Assembly (NCBI GenBank): GCA_004380135.1
Contig: QXCR01000019.1
Span: 124,001-188,000, forward strand
DNA from: Stemphylium vesicarium
Taxonomy: Eukaryota > Ascomycota > Dothideomycetes > Pleosporales > Pleosporaceae
Length of the DNA stretch: 64,000 nt
Direction: 5' to 3'
Positions within the stretch are counted from its first letter, which is position 1; every line of letters starts with the position of its first letter. The notes under the pieces were generated by a model. That model saw nothing but the letters and a program-made list of their open reading frames with translations. It did no database searches and had not been told where the DNA came from. The translations under genes were made by a program, and so were the position numbers. Positions 23,121 to 33,706 of the stretch are shown piece by piece.

Positions 23121-23519
23121 TTTATGCAGCGTAAGCCAGACTTGGCTTTTAATATGCGCGTGTTGTTGGCGTTGTCGCTCAATAGAGAAAAGCACTCGGT
23201 CAAAAAGTGAGTGCAAATGCGACTAGAAGAGGCTAGACCGGCGGCCCATGCGCTAGTGAGCAAGTTGGGACCGGGACTGTGACGTAGAGCTTTACAGCTA
23301 GGCACCTCGCGGCTCCTACATCAGATCGCGTCCCCTGTTCCCACTTTCACATCAACACTCTTGCGATCCTCTCTCATCTTCTCTACCGCTATCGAGTCCT
23401 TGTTGGCTCCCGCATCTGCCTGCAAAATCGGCTCTTCCCAGATCCATTGTTGATCTCGCTCAACCCCGCTCCCACACAAACACCAGCTCGCGCCGAGTGA
23501 ATATTACCACGTATTCAAT
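23121..23519. promoter_or_regulatory. Divergent promoter, DUS3 / BAP31-like
   Basis: 399 bp between divergent start codons. The plus-strand half (about 23335-23480) is pyrimidine-rich, as expected near the transcription start of a well-expressed fungal gene. Confidence 0.45.
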
Positions 23520-24341
23520 ATGACGCTCTACTACAGTTTGGTTAGCGATTCTCCTCCTCACTATGACATCTTAAGAGACATCTCAATGGTTAACAACCGG
23601 CCATGGGCTCGTCTACGCTGCTTTCGAAATCAATATGTGGCCTCATGCTGACTCTTTACTTCTAGGTCTTCCTCCTATTGGTGACGGAGATGCTCATCTT
23701 CTGCGCCCTCATCGTCCCTCTGCCATTCACATGGCGCCGCAAGCTCTTCACCTTCATTTCGGAGAGCCCCATAATAGCAAAGTTACAATATGGAATGAAG
23801 GTATGGGAAAGCACATTCCGAGTACAGGACATCACTAACATGCGTAGATTACTTTCATCTTCATCCTGATCCTGTTCATTGACAGTGTCAACCGCGTCTA
23901 CCGCGTGCAGATTGAGCTTTCTGGCTCAGACGACCAGGGTCGCTCTGGGTAGGTCCAATATCCCCTCATTGGTAGTGCGAAGCTGACAACAGAAGAAGTG
24001 TCGCCGCCGGAGGCATCGAGCGCATGGAGGTACAGGCCCGCAAGTTCTACTCGCAGCGCAACATGTACCTCTGTGGTTTCACCCTCTTCCTGTCGCTCAT
24101 CCTCAACCGCACCTACGTCATGATCCTCGATGTTCTCCGTCTCGAAGAGGAAGTCAAGACCCTCAAGGGTGAATCCAGCGGCAAGAGCGGCCTGAAGAAC
24201 GCTGGTGGTGCTGGCGAGGTCGGTGCCCTCAAGAAGGAGCTTGAGGCCAAGGACCGCGACATGGAGAACCTGAAGAAGCAGGTTGAGAACATGCAGAAGG
24301 AGTACAACCGCATGGGTGACCAGGTTTCGGGCAAGAACTAA
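23520..24341 (+). CDS. BAP31/Yet-family ER membrane protein
   Basis: Four exons (23520-23540, 23666-23800, 23848-23948, 23993-24341), 201 aa. The first exon carries only MTLYYSL. Three membrane spans follow: about 8-28 (LLLVTEMLIFCALIV), 53-65 (TFIFILILFID), and one near 105-125 after YSQRNMYLCGF. A C-terminal coiled coil of heptads (LKKELEAKDRDMENLKKQVE) closes the protein. BAP31-type proteins sit in the ER and take part in cargo export and quality control. No C-terminal KKxx retrieval motif is present; the protein ends SGKN. The total length fits the family, somewhat shorter than animal BAP31. Confidence 0.9.
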
Positions 24342-24911
24342 ACGATCATGGACAATTTCGAACGGATAAGGAGAGCAAGCCACAGCTATGCTGACAGGCG
24401 GTACGCGCAACGTCAGCGCTGATTCCGCGAATGTCCGGGAGAGAAGTCGTCACTTATGATTATACTTTCGAAATTAGGGTTGGAAAGATAGTATATTGCC
24501 TCAGGCCACATACGGCCGTACCATGAGTGTGCCTGGGGTGCAAGGACTAGTCTTTGGGGTAGCAGAGCAAAAGCACGGCTATGGCTCTTTGCAATTGGCA
24601 TAGTAGTTTAGTACCAATTAGCCATGGACATGTTTTGAGTTTATCAAGCCTACTTTGCACACGGCGGATCTTCTTCGGAAGTATTCCTATTTTGTCCTAA
24701 CTTGCGACGGCATGTACGGAAGGTTTGGGTCTGGAGGATGACGAAACACTGCAACTAGCATCATGTGAAAACAAGCGCGGTCGCTCTAGACATTCCGAGG
24801 TACATGTAAATCTATATGAATAAGCTTCATAGCTGAGTGAAGGTCGCCACAACTACTACATCTTGTACTACTACAGCATCTGTTGCCATTGGCCCGTAAT
24901 ACGTAGCCAAG
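24342..24911. other. Intergenic, BAP31-like / amidase
   Basis: 570 bp between two genes on the same strand, holding a 3' UTR and a promoter. No other feature recognised. Confidence 0.4.
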
Positions 24912-26793
24912 ATGTCGGAAAGCCCCCAGTCGTCCCCGCGCTTCTTCAACTATCCCACGCCCAAACCTCACGACGCGCCGTACAAAGCCCCACCTCCAGG
25001 GAAGAACCCCGTCATCAAAGGACCGCTGCTACACTATCTTGCTAATCTGTAAGCTTTTTTTACTCTTGGGTTTATTAAATGCGTCCACTAACTCGTGTAG
25101 TGTTGCAACGGTACCCGTGGTTCCAGGAATCCTGTGGAGCAATGCCGGCTTCAATTCCCTACGGCAATGCAAGCAGCTCGACGGCATCGATTCGCGCTTC
25201 GACCCCACCGTGATACCGCTGGCTCAGCCAGGCGACGAAGCTCCGGCGAATTATACAGATAAATCCAACCTCCGCGCACCGCTTGATCACGCGTCGCCCA
25301 GTCGTTTCCATTCTGTGAAGGACTTCCACGATGCCTACTCCAGCGGTGCCTTTACGCCTACGGATGTTATAGAGCATCTACTGCCGCTCATCCGTAGAGA
25401 TGTCGCGCAGCGCTCGCCGTATGCGACTGCCTTCATGGAGACCAAGATCGAGCTCGTAAAGCAAGCTGCCGCAGCTTCTACGCAGCGATACAAGCAGGGA
25501 ACGCCGTTGGGTATACTAGATGGCGTTCCTTTTGGCGTCAAGGACGACTTGCGCGTCAAGGATTACAAGCATTACATTGGCACCACGCACGACTATAGTA
25601 ATGGTGGAAACAAGGAGACAAGTTGGTGCGCGAAGATGCTGGAGAAGGAGGGTGCCATCTTGGTAGGGACACTTACGATGCATGAGCTGGGCATGGGTAA
25701 GTCCATACCTCTCAATTGTGGCCATGATATAAATTGACTGAACCTAGACACGACCAACAACAACCCCAACTGGGGCACGCCGCGGAACCCGTACAACAGC
25801 TCATACTATCCCGGGGGTTCTTCTGGAGGCGCTGCCTCTGCTGTAGGCCATGGACTCATACCCTTTGCCATTGGATCCGATGGTGGTGGCTCAGTTAGGA
25901 TCCCTTCCAACTACTGTGGTCTGTACGGCTTGAAGCCCTCACACTGCCGCGTCTCCATTGCTCCTATGCCCGATGCCGGAAAGTCCGTCACCGTCCGCGG
26001 GCCCCTCGCAGGCAACATGACCGATCTCGAAATCGCCTACCGCGTCCTTGCCCAGCCTGACCCGTCAAACTACCCTTCATCCATTTTCGCACCGCCAAAG
26101 AAGATCACGGGTCCCAGAAACAAGGTGCTTGGAGTCTACAAAGCCTGGATTGATCGAGCAGACCCACCGGTACAGGAAGCATTTCAGTCAGCACTGAAAT
26201 ACTGTGAATCTTCTCTGGGCTACCAAGTCGTCGATATCAGCATCCCGCTGCTCACTGAGGGCCAACTAGCCCACGCCATGACCATCATGGCCGAAGGCGC
26301 AGCCGGCCACAAGACATCAATTTACGACCTCACGGCCCCAAACAGGGTCCTCATGACCGTCGCCCGCCAAACCCCCGCTACAGACTTCCTCCTCGCCCAG
26401 CGTCTGCGCAACGTCCTCATGGAACATCTCGCTTCTTTATTCCAAAAACACCCCGGTCTCGTCATCGTTACGCCTACGACACCCAATGCCGGCTGGCCCA
26501 TCGACCCAGCTGAGCTCTCTCACGGCGTCACAAATGGAAATATGCAGATCAGGAACATGGAGTATGTCTGGTTGGCGAACTTTACTGGTATACCTTGCAT
26601 CCAGTTTCCGGTGGCTTATGTGGATGGTGTCAAGGGTACGGGTAAGGTGCCGATTGGACTGAGTGGTCAGGGTGAGTGGGGGAGTGAGGATGCGCTGATT
26701 GAGTTTGGGTTCGATGGCGAGAGGTGGTTGCATGAGGGATATGCTGGGGGACGGGTTATGCCCGAGGGATGGGTGGATGTATTGAAGATGTAG
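24912..26793 (+). CDS. Amidase-signature family enzyme
   Basis: Three exons (24912-25048, 25101-25696, 25748-26793), 592 aa. The amidase signature is complete: catalytic Lys in FGVKDDLRV (about 193), the Gly/Ser-rich loop PGGSSGGAASA (about 266) with the cis-Ser, and the nucleophile Ser in GSDGGGSVRIPS (about 292). These enzymes hydrolyse amide bonds through a Ser-cisSer-Lys triad. Substrate and location are not predictable; there is no obvious signal peptide, and an N-terminal Pro-rich stretch precedes the domain. From about 26540 the coding strand becomes G-rich to the stop, as in CTNNBL1-like and the phosphatase. Confidence 0.9.
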
Positions 26794-27881
26794 GTGAGAG
26801 TAGATGGTCTTCTGAACCTGTCTTGCGAATCCCAATATTGGATCCAGGAGGTCTAAGAATACCGTAGTAAAGCGCAATCGTAGAAATTGAAGCCTAGTAT
26901 CTTTTATCGACAATGCATTGTTAGGCCTCTTTTTTTTCGCGCTCGTGATTAAGAGGTCCATCAATGACTAGGCGGGCTGATAGACACTACATCCTCAGCG
27001 ACGGAAAACCAATATCTTCTCTACTTACTAAACAGTTGTTCGAACTTTGTCTAGCTATGTTCGTTCCTGCAAACTCTGGGGAGGATAGCACGTGTATTCA
27101 AGATTGGATAACGGAAGCAAACGACCAAGTATAGAAGAAAAGGACATAAAAGCACAGCAAACCCCATTACACCTCACACCGCAGCCCTCAAAAAACGTAC
27201 GATTTCTAATACTAAACCTTGGGCCTCACTACTAACTTAGCTCCCCATATGACAGACTAGCAGCCCAAAGTTCGGTGACGGTCAAAGCTTCCATCGGGGC
27301 GTGCCAAAGACAGAGACAAACAGAAGAAAAGAAGGAAAAAAAAAACGCCACATGTACACACAGACTATCTATCGGTCGGCGCTCCCTTCGCCTACCCAAC
27401 CTAATCAACCAGACCCCAAGCTAACCGACCTAACCCAACCCCGTCCGTATCTTCTCGGTTCCGAAATCACAATAGCTGCTCTGTGCGCGCGGAACCGGTT
27501 TCTCTTGACCCGCAGGAAGTTAGGGCACAGTCGACCTTCCGACTCGGGTTCCGGTAATGGAAATGAAATCAGATGATAAGGGTACCTAGGGTAGAGAGTA
27601 GACGGAAGCCTAACCGAGAAAAGGACAGGAAGAAAAGAAAAAAAAAGGAATGGATAGGTATACGAAGGGGAAGCGGATAAATTCGCCCTCGCGAATCATG
27701 ACTAGATGTAAACCTCGTAATTTTTTTTGTCTTACCCTACCCATCGCTTCGGGTGTCGGTAGCTGGGTAGTGAGATGTGATGAGATGACATGGGACGATT
27801 TTGGCGCTCGCTCGCGCTTCGCGGGTACGGGATCCGTGTCCGCCCTCCCGGGCCGACGGAGTGTCCGTATCGTTTTGTCTA
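26794..27881. other. Intergenic with purine-rich and poly-A tracts
   Basis: About 1.1 kb with the amidase 3' end, oligo-T (about 26930) and oligo-A (about 27340, 27635) runs. No credible gene. Confidence 0.45.
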
Positions 27882-27890
27882 TCCGTGAGA

Positions 27891-27946
27891 GGCTGCTGAG
27901 ATTTGTCCCCAAGTTTTTGAGATTTGTCCCCAACCAAAGTATCGAA
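27891..27946 (+). repeat. Left terminal inverted repeat of the MITE
   Basis: 56 bp, matching the reverse complement of 28264-28319 at all but one position. It begins GGCTGCTGAGATTTG. Confidence 0.9.
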
Positions 27947-28263
27947 TCGCTTTACGTCCGCACAACTCAACGCCAGCAAAGTAATAATATTTTTTTGAAC
28001 GTAATAAATTACGTTAAGGTCTCGCGCAGCTTCTCTAACAGATTGGAGTCCCAAATTAGCCTAGATTGTGGTTTAATTGCATATTAAAGTTGGTGACTTC
28101 TCGCCAACTTTAACTCCTATTAGCTCCCTCCTATTACTACTAGAATTTATAAGAATAAGGCAATAGGTACTTTCGAGTATGCGAGACGTATCTGTAGCTT
28201 TAGAAGTAAAAATTACACTTGGGGGTTGGTGATTTTGCATTGTGCAGCGCAAAAGTTGCTATT

Positions 28264-28319
28264 TTCGATACTTTGGTTGGGGACAAATCTCAGAAACTTG
28301 GGGACAAATCTCAGCAGCC
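28264..28319 (-). repeat. Right terminal inverted repeat of the MITE
   Basis: 56 bp, the inverted partner of 27891-27946. The single difference lies between the two internal motif copies (TTTTTGAG against TTTCTGAG). Confidence 0.9.
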
Positions 28320-28328
28320 TCCGTGAGA

Positions 28329-31300
28329 TTAGGGGGGCTTTTTTTTTTAAGTTTTTCTCGTTTTAAACGCCGGAATGGGTAATGAGAAAGAGAAGAAGAA
28401 GAAGAGGATGTGAAACCAAAAAAAGAGTAATACACGGATATAAACGCATGTAGACAAACGAGGTGAACACATGATTGTCGGGAATAGGGAAGAAGTAAAT
28501 AAGGTATTGTAACCCAGCGGCCTTCCAAAGGGACCTTGTACATTTCCTCTTCCTCCCGATTTTTCCTTCTCTCTGCCTCATTCCAAGGTTTTTGCTGCAT
28601 TTTGTTGTGGGGTAGTGACTAGGAAAATACCACCGATAACTAACATGACATGCCCGTTGGTCTCATTTCTTGTACATCTAGACTCTTTCTTTCTTACTAT
28701 TCCGTCTTGTCGCCTCGCTCGCTTCGCTTCCCTTGGTTCCCCGCCCGAGCCTTCCGTTCGTATATTGTGTACGGGTAGCAATCCTACTTTGCCGTACCGT
28801 AGTTTACCTTGGGTCAGGTTGTGTTGTTCTGTGTTGGGTTGCGTGTAGTCCCGCTTCGCTGTTCACACACTCTCTCTCTTTCTTGCCTTACTCTGAGTTC
28901 GCTCACCTGCTAGTATGGTACCTAGGTACCTATTTAGAGCCTATGTGCACGCGCACACATATATCGATGTACGGTATATCTGGAAAGAAAAAAAGCGGAT
29001 AAAAACGCTTCTCTGCCGGTAGAATACGTGATGTGCCATATGCGTACATGTGATGTATGTTCGTGGGCAAGCATACACCTAGGTACGTACCAGTGACGCC
29101 TGTACATATACGTACTCGTGACGACGCGTGCATACTTGACTAAACTACACCACCTACTCTACCCATTAAGCGTGTCATCATCATGAATCTGCATTAGTGT
29201 GCTAGTCTTCGCCCTAGTCTTGCTACAGGTTTCTACGCGCCGCCCCTTCGTGCTGCTACTATTGATCTCGTTGTCTCGTTGGCAGAGGACGTTTGGCCAC
29301 GTTGTCAAACGTCAGTGCTAGGAAAGCCCTAGGTAGTTGTCTAGTCTATTGGCGTGCTTTACGCGTATACGCTTCTTTACTAGCGAGTAAGAGAAAGGCG
29401 ATGCGAAAAATAGCCAGTATACAGTGGACTTTGGATACAGAGTCGTGTGCTACTATCTTGGTACACGTACTCTACATATAGAGATCGGACAACGTGGTGG
29501 CAAATTGCTCACGCGGGGTTGCTTCTTCTTCTTTTTTCCTTTTTTTTTTTCTTTATCTGATGTTGTTATTTCGCCTATTATCCCACGTTGTAGTTGCTCG
29601 GCATTCGCATCGGCATATTCTCATTTTCGGTTCTTGCATGCATGCGGAAAGAAGATGGGCAAGCAAGCAAACAACGTAAGCGAAGAAAAAAACAAGCAGG
29701 TACCATACCGACGACGACAGCCACAACGACAGCTACAACAACTTGGCAAAAAAGGCAGGTAGATACATTGCAATTACATACCCAGGCAACAGCACCTCAC
29801 TCAACTCGGCAACTTCCCAAACCCAATTAGTTCAATAAATATTTTTAGGCGGCGCATCTGCGTGGTTTCCCATTACAGTGGGTTGGTTCCGACTAAATCG
29901 TTCCTTCTCCGAGCGCGACTGTGACAGTGACAGGGGGCCGTAGGTGGAGAAGGGGTGCCAAAAGCGCGCGCGCGACGCTGCGCAGTGGGTGTGCGCGTTG
30001 TGAGTATAGCGGCATGCGTGTCAACGTGGGTTTTGGGAAAACACACACGAGAAAAAAGTGCAAAGTTGCGCGAGGCGGGCAGGCGGGTGGGCGGACGGGG
30101 CGGACAACGACGGCGGCGGCTGTACCTTCTCCCCCCTACGTGCCTTGCCTAAGCCTGCCTGCCTGTCGGTCAGTCACAGTCGCACAGTCACAGTACAATC
30201 GCGTGCTTTGAGAAAAAGGAAAAAAAGTGAGCAAAGAGGGGCAGGTTGTGCGGGTCTTTGACGACAAGTTTTTTTTCTCCTTGCCATTCCTCATGACAGG
30301 TGCTGAGTTATTCTCTGCGCGTGTGCGTGTGTGTGCGCCTTTTCTTCGCGGCGGCGGGCGGTTTCCAAGGCACGATCCATGCAGCCTCGTCGTGACTTGG
30401 ATGGGTCATATGCCCTCACCGTATCAGGATTGTCATGCAGGGTCCTGCCTGTTTGGTTGCTAGATTGGGCATGAATGCTTTGGGTGGAACTTGACAGGCA
30501 TGCTTGGGCCATGTAGCGGTGGTTGTCAGTTTGTTAAAATGACAATCGCGATTGTCTCGGAGGTGCAAGGGCGTTTTTTTCTTTGGTGCTTTTTTCCCGC
30601 CGCAGCGGAGCGGTAATTGCACGTGGATGACAAGTGCGTGGCTGGTTCACATGGGATTTTGTGCAATGCGATGACACGGGTTGTATTGCGATTGTGCAAC
30701 TATGCTGACATCTAAAAAGATTTTTTTCGCGCTTTCTCAAAGGGAAGCCTTACATAGCGCCGAGTGATTGTATGACGTGGAAATGTTATGTCATATATAC
30801 TTCAGCTATAGGCTGGAAAGATTGAAAACGTGTCTTCCATCGCAGCGCAAGAATGAATGATTAGCGTATCATACAAGATATGCCATCATGTGTAGTAGAA
30901 TCGAAGCATTGAAGAACTCCGAGAACACCGTCGATCGCCATGGACCCCATAACAGTGTAAAATTGAAGTAAAGAAATGAACAAGAAAAAAAAAGCCAAAA
31001 ACTGAAGCCTCAAATGGTGAGGGGGGCGCAATTGTGCCGTGGTATATTCGCAAAATCGAGTTTGGCGGCAAACACTGAGCTAAGCAACAGAGCTGAGTCC
31101 AGATGGTTGTCGTAAGGTGGTAAGACAGAAGCTGTATGCTGAATCGAAAAGTGGAATGATGAACGCCGGATTCCCAGTCCTGTACCGCTATGCAGATGCT
31201 CGTAAACGCGGTCAACATGTGTGTATGTGTGTGCGTGTGTCGTGGGTTGGTTGAAGGATGTGGTGGGTGGTGATGGTCAGTATGTGAGACAGTAGACCAT

Positions 31301-31423
31301 CATGATGGTGTGGTAGTGAGGATTCGACAGGCGCGTAGTGTCCATGATGAGTCGGGGGTTGGGTGAAAGGCCGAGGTGGTGTAGGCTCACAGGGCGCCTG
31401 TGAGGGGGTACGAGCTCTGATTG
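28329..31423. other. 3.1-kb gene-free stretch
   Basis: No open frame with protein character. It contains homopolymer runs (poly-T near 28340, 29530 and 30270), short GC-alternating tracts (about 29965-30000) and a TG-rich tract at 31218-31241. The last few hundred bases are probably the 3' UTR of the SCOC-like gene. Confidence 0.45.
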
Positions 31424-32250
31424 TTATTTGATGCTTCTGCCCTTGCCCTTGACCTTGGAGGACTTTCCAGCACCGGCCGAGGTCAGCTTGCTTGTTTGCA
31501 TGAGCTCGCCGATATATCTGCGATGGGGGTTAGTGGCGGTTTGAGGGGGATGGTGATGGTGATGGTGATGGGGAAAAACTTACGATTGCAAAAATTTGTT
31601 GCCTCCCTCAAGCTTCTCGTGTTCATTCTTGACAACTTCTACACGGTCGACGATTTCCATGAGGCTGGCCTGGAGGGCTTTGGCTTGCCTGGCAAAAGCG
31701 GTTAGCTTGATGCAAGGACTGTTGGCTGGCAGTCAGCCAGGAAACACGCGACAGCCGCGACGATGGCGTCAGGAGAAAATGGGATACGCCGACCCCGACA
31801 ACGGCGCGACGACAGCCACCACCACCACCATCATCACATGGCGCGCATGGTGATGGTGGTAGCAGCGACGACGGCGGCGGTGAGGGAGTCGAGGCGTCTA
31901 ATGGACGAGGTGGTCACTCACTCTATTAATGCTTGGCGAGCATCCTGGCCCATCTTCTCAATCTCCTCGCTACTCCGGCGAGGGCTCATGGTCCGCGCAT
32001 CGCCATCATCGTACTCTTCCTCCTCCTCCTTCATCTCGACATTGGGGCTGTCTCGAGGTATTATTATGGTGCCGCTCGACTTTCTGCTTCCGAGACGGGG
32101 GCGCGGTTGGAGGGTGGGGTCGGTAGCCATGTCCTTGTCGCTGACGGAAGAGTTTGATGAGGAAGTCGACATGTCGTCGGGGTAGGACTGTCGGCGGTCG
32201 TCTTGTGTACAAGTAGGCGGGTAGGAGGTGACTGAAATGTGCGGGTTCAT
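31424..32250 (-). CDS. Short coiled-coil (SCOC/Slo1-like) protein
   Basis: Three exons (32250-31922, 31688-31584, 31517-31424), 175 aa. The N-terminal 100 residues are Ser-rich and acidic, with an EEEEE run, and probably disordered. The C-terminal 70 residues form a leucine-zipper-like coiled coil: ALIEQAKALQASLMEIVDRV, then NKFLQSYIGELM and a basic tail ending KGKGRSIK. This matches the SCOCO family, whose members bind Arf-like GTPases at the Golgi. The function is taken from that family. The first intron is long for this genome (233 nt) and contains a CACCAT/ATGGTG hairpin-forming repeat. Another in-frame ATG lies 35 codons downstream (MSTSSSNSS) and could be the true start. Confidence 0.8.
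31549..31571 (+). repeat. (GGTGAT)n microsatellite in SCOC-like intron 2
   Basis: About four units of GGTGAT within the 66-nt second intron, next to its splice donor. Confidence 0.75.
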
Positions 32251-32817
32251 TGCAGGAGGCAGTATAGTGCGGCTGTCAAGGTGTAAGTTTAGGGATGGAG
32301 CCAGGTGGGCGAGCGTCGGCAAGAGTATGCCGTGGGTGGGTTCAGGCCAAGACCAAGCCACACGGTTGATGTGGAAGGATGCTAGAGTGGGTGGAACCCT
32401 GGTACCGAGCTAAACCTGATGATGCTTCAGGGTCTCCCGAGATGACAATCCCTGCGATGGTAGCGTGGAATCCGCACAGAAACGTCGTGATTTCGAGCCC
32501 CCCCAGCGAATCTGCTCGGCGTGGCGGCGGCGGCAAAATGATGCTGTGCAGGTAGTGCTGCAGCAACTGTACCCGGGCGAGCGTCGAGTGCTGCTACCCA
32601 ACGGCGTGCTCGTTTTATTGTTATTTTTTTGCGCCCGTTCGTTGCCTCGCGGATTTCTCCTTGATGCTGCAGCGCACACCCAAGGTTCAGTGTGTTGATC
32701 GGCAAGGGCAAGGGCAACGCACCCACCAAAAGGCGCGGATGATTCGAAGCGGTCAATTAGCGTAGAGATGGCCGAACAACTATTGCCAGGAATTAGAATC
32801 GCAGCAGCAGGGGCGCG

Positions 32818-32843
32818 TTGGTTGGTTGGTTGGTTGGTTGGTT
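32818..32843 (+). repeat. (GGTT)n microsatellite
   Basis: Six units of GGTT in a row. Confidence 0.9.
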
Positions 32844-33675
32844 GATGGATTGACTGATGGGCAGGCAGGCAGGGCAGGGTGGAGGACAGTGGACCGTGGT
32901 TTTGAATCAGCAGCAGGAGCACTGGCAGGTCGCAGAGGGCCGTGAAAAAGGGTCAGTCAGCATGAAGCCGGCCGCTGGGTGCTGCGACTGTAACCGTAGA
33001 GGCTGCATCCCCCCCATGACGTCGTCGGCGTCTGTGAGACATGGACGAGGCGATCAATTGCCCCATTCCGCCACGTCCTACCGCACACGGCCGCACCACC
33101 TTTAGTCGCCGGCGGCTGACATCACTGAACACTGCCGTGGGTTCCGCCAGCCCGCCAGCCGCCCAATAACGTCGCAAATGTCGCCTCCGGGGGCTGTCAG
33201 GGTGTCTGTCTCTAAACAATGACGATGTGACGATGCCACCCACGACGGCAGCCTCAACGGCAGCCTCAATGGGAAACCATCGTCGCCCACGTCCCTCATC
33301 CCTTGCCCGTGACCGAAAACAGCGCCCCGCGCACACATGCACACACATACCCAACGTACTATCGTACCCACTGCCGCTCTAAACCGCTGCAAATAGCGTC
33401 CAATTTCCAGTGCGTTACAGATTGCCTCCCTTGACCGACAAGATTGCGGGTCGCCATGGCCACGCGCACATTGCAACCCGCTCATCCATTGGCCTCGCTC
33501 GCTGATCCTTCTTTGTCGCCTCTCCGTTTCGTCAACCATGCGCGCTGAATCTATATAAGATCGGCCCTGAGGTCCCTGCGGCGGCGGTATTGGCCTGCCA
33601 CTTTTGCGACCATGGCATTTCGTCGATTGCCGTTGCGACCACTCTATCCATTGGTTCTCTATGCCCATCACGCTG

Positions 33676-33677
<2 letters not shown>

Positions 33678-33705
<28 letters not shown>
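33678..33705 (+). repeat. (CT)n microsatellite
   Basis: About fourteen CT units in a row. Confidence 0.9.

Positions 33706-33706
<1 letters not shown>

Larger units (their letters stand above)
27882..28328. mobile_element. MITE-like non-autonomous DNA transposon (Mutator-type features)
   Basis: A 429-bp element (27891-28319) with terminal inverted repeats of 56 bp at 27891-27946 and 28264-28319 that differ at one position. It is bounded by a perfect 9-bp direct repeat, TCCGTGAGA, at 27882-27890 and 28320-28328, read as the target-site duplication. Each terminal repeat contains two copies of a motif close to TGAGATTTGTCCCCAA. The interior (about 27950-28260) is AT-rich and has no open frame, so the element is non-autonomous. 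A 9-bp duplication with long inverted repeats starting GGCTG points to a Mutator-like source, but hAT-like (8 bp) cannot be excluded. The near-identity of the repeats suggests a fairly recent insertion. Confidence 0.9.

Noticed and set aside
27600..28600. Possible larger transposon around the MITE
   Set aside because: The 9-bp duplication and the inverted ends define a complete 429-bp unit; no matching repeats were found outside it.
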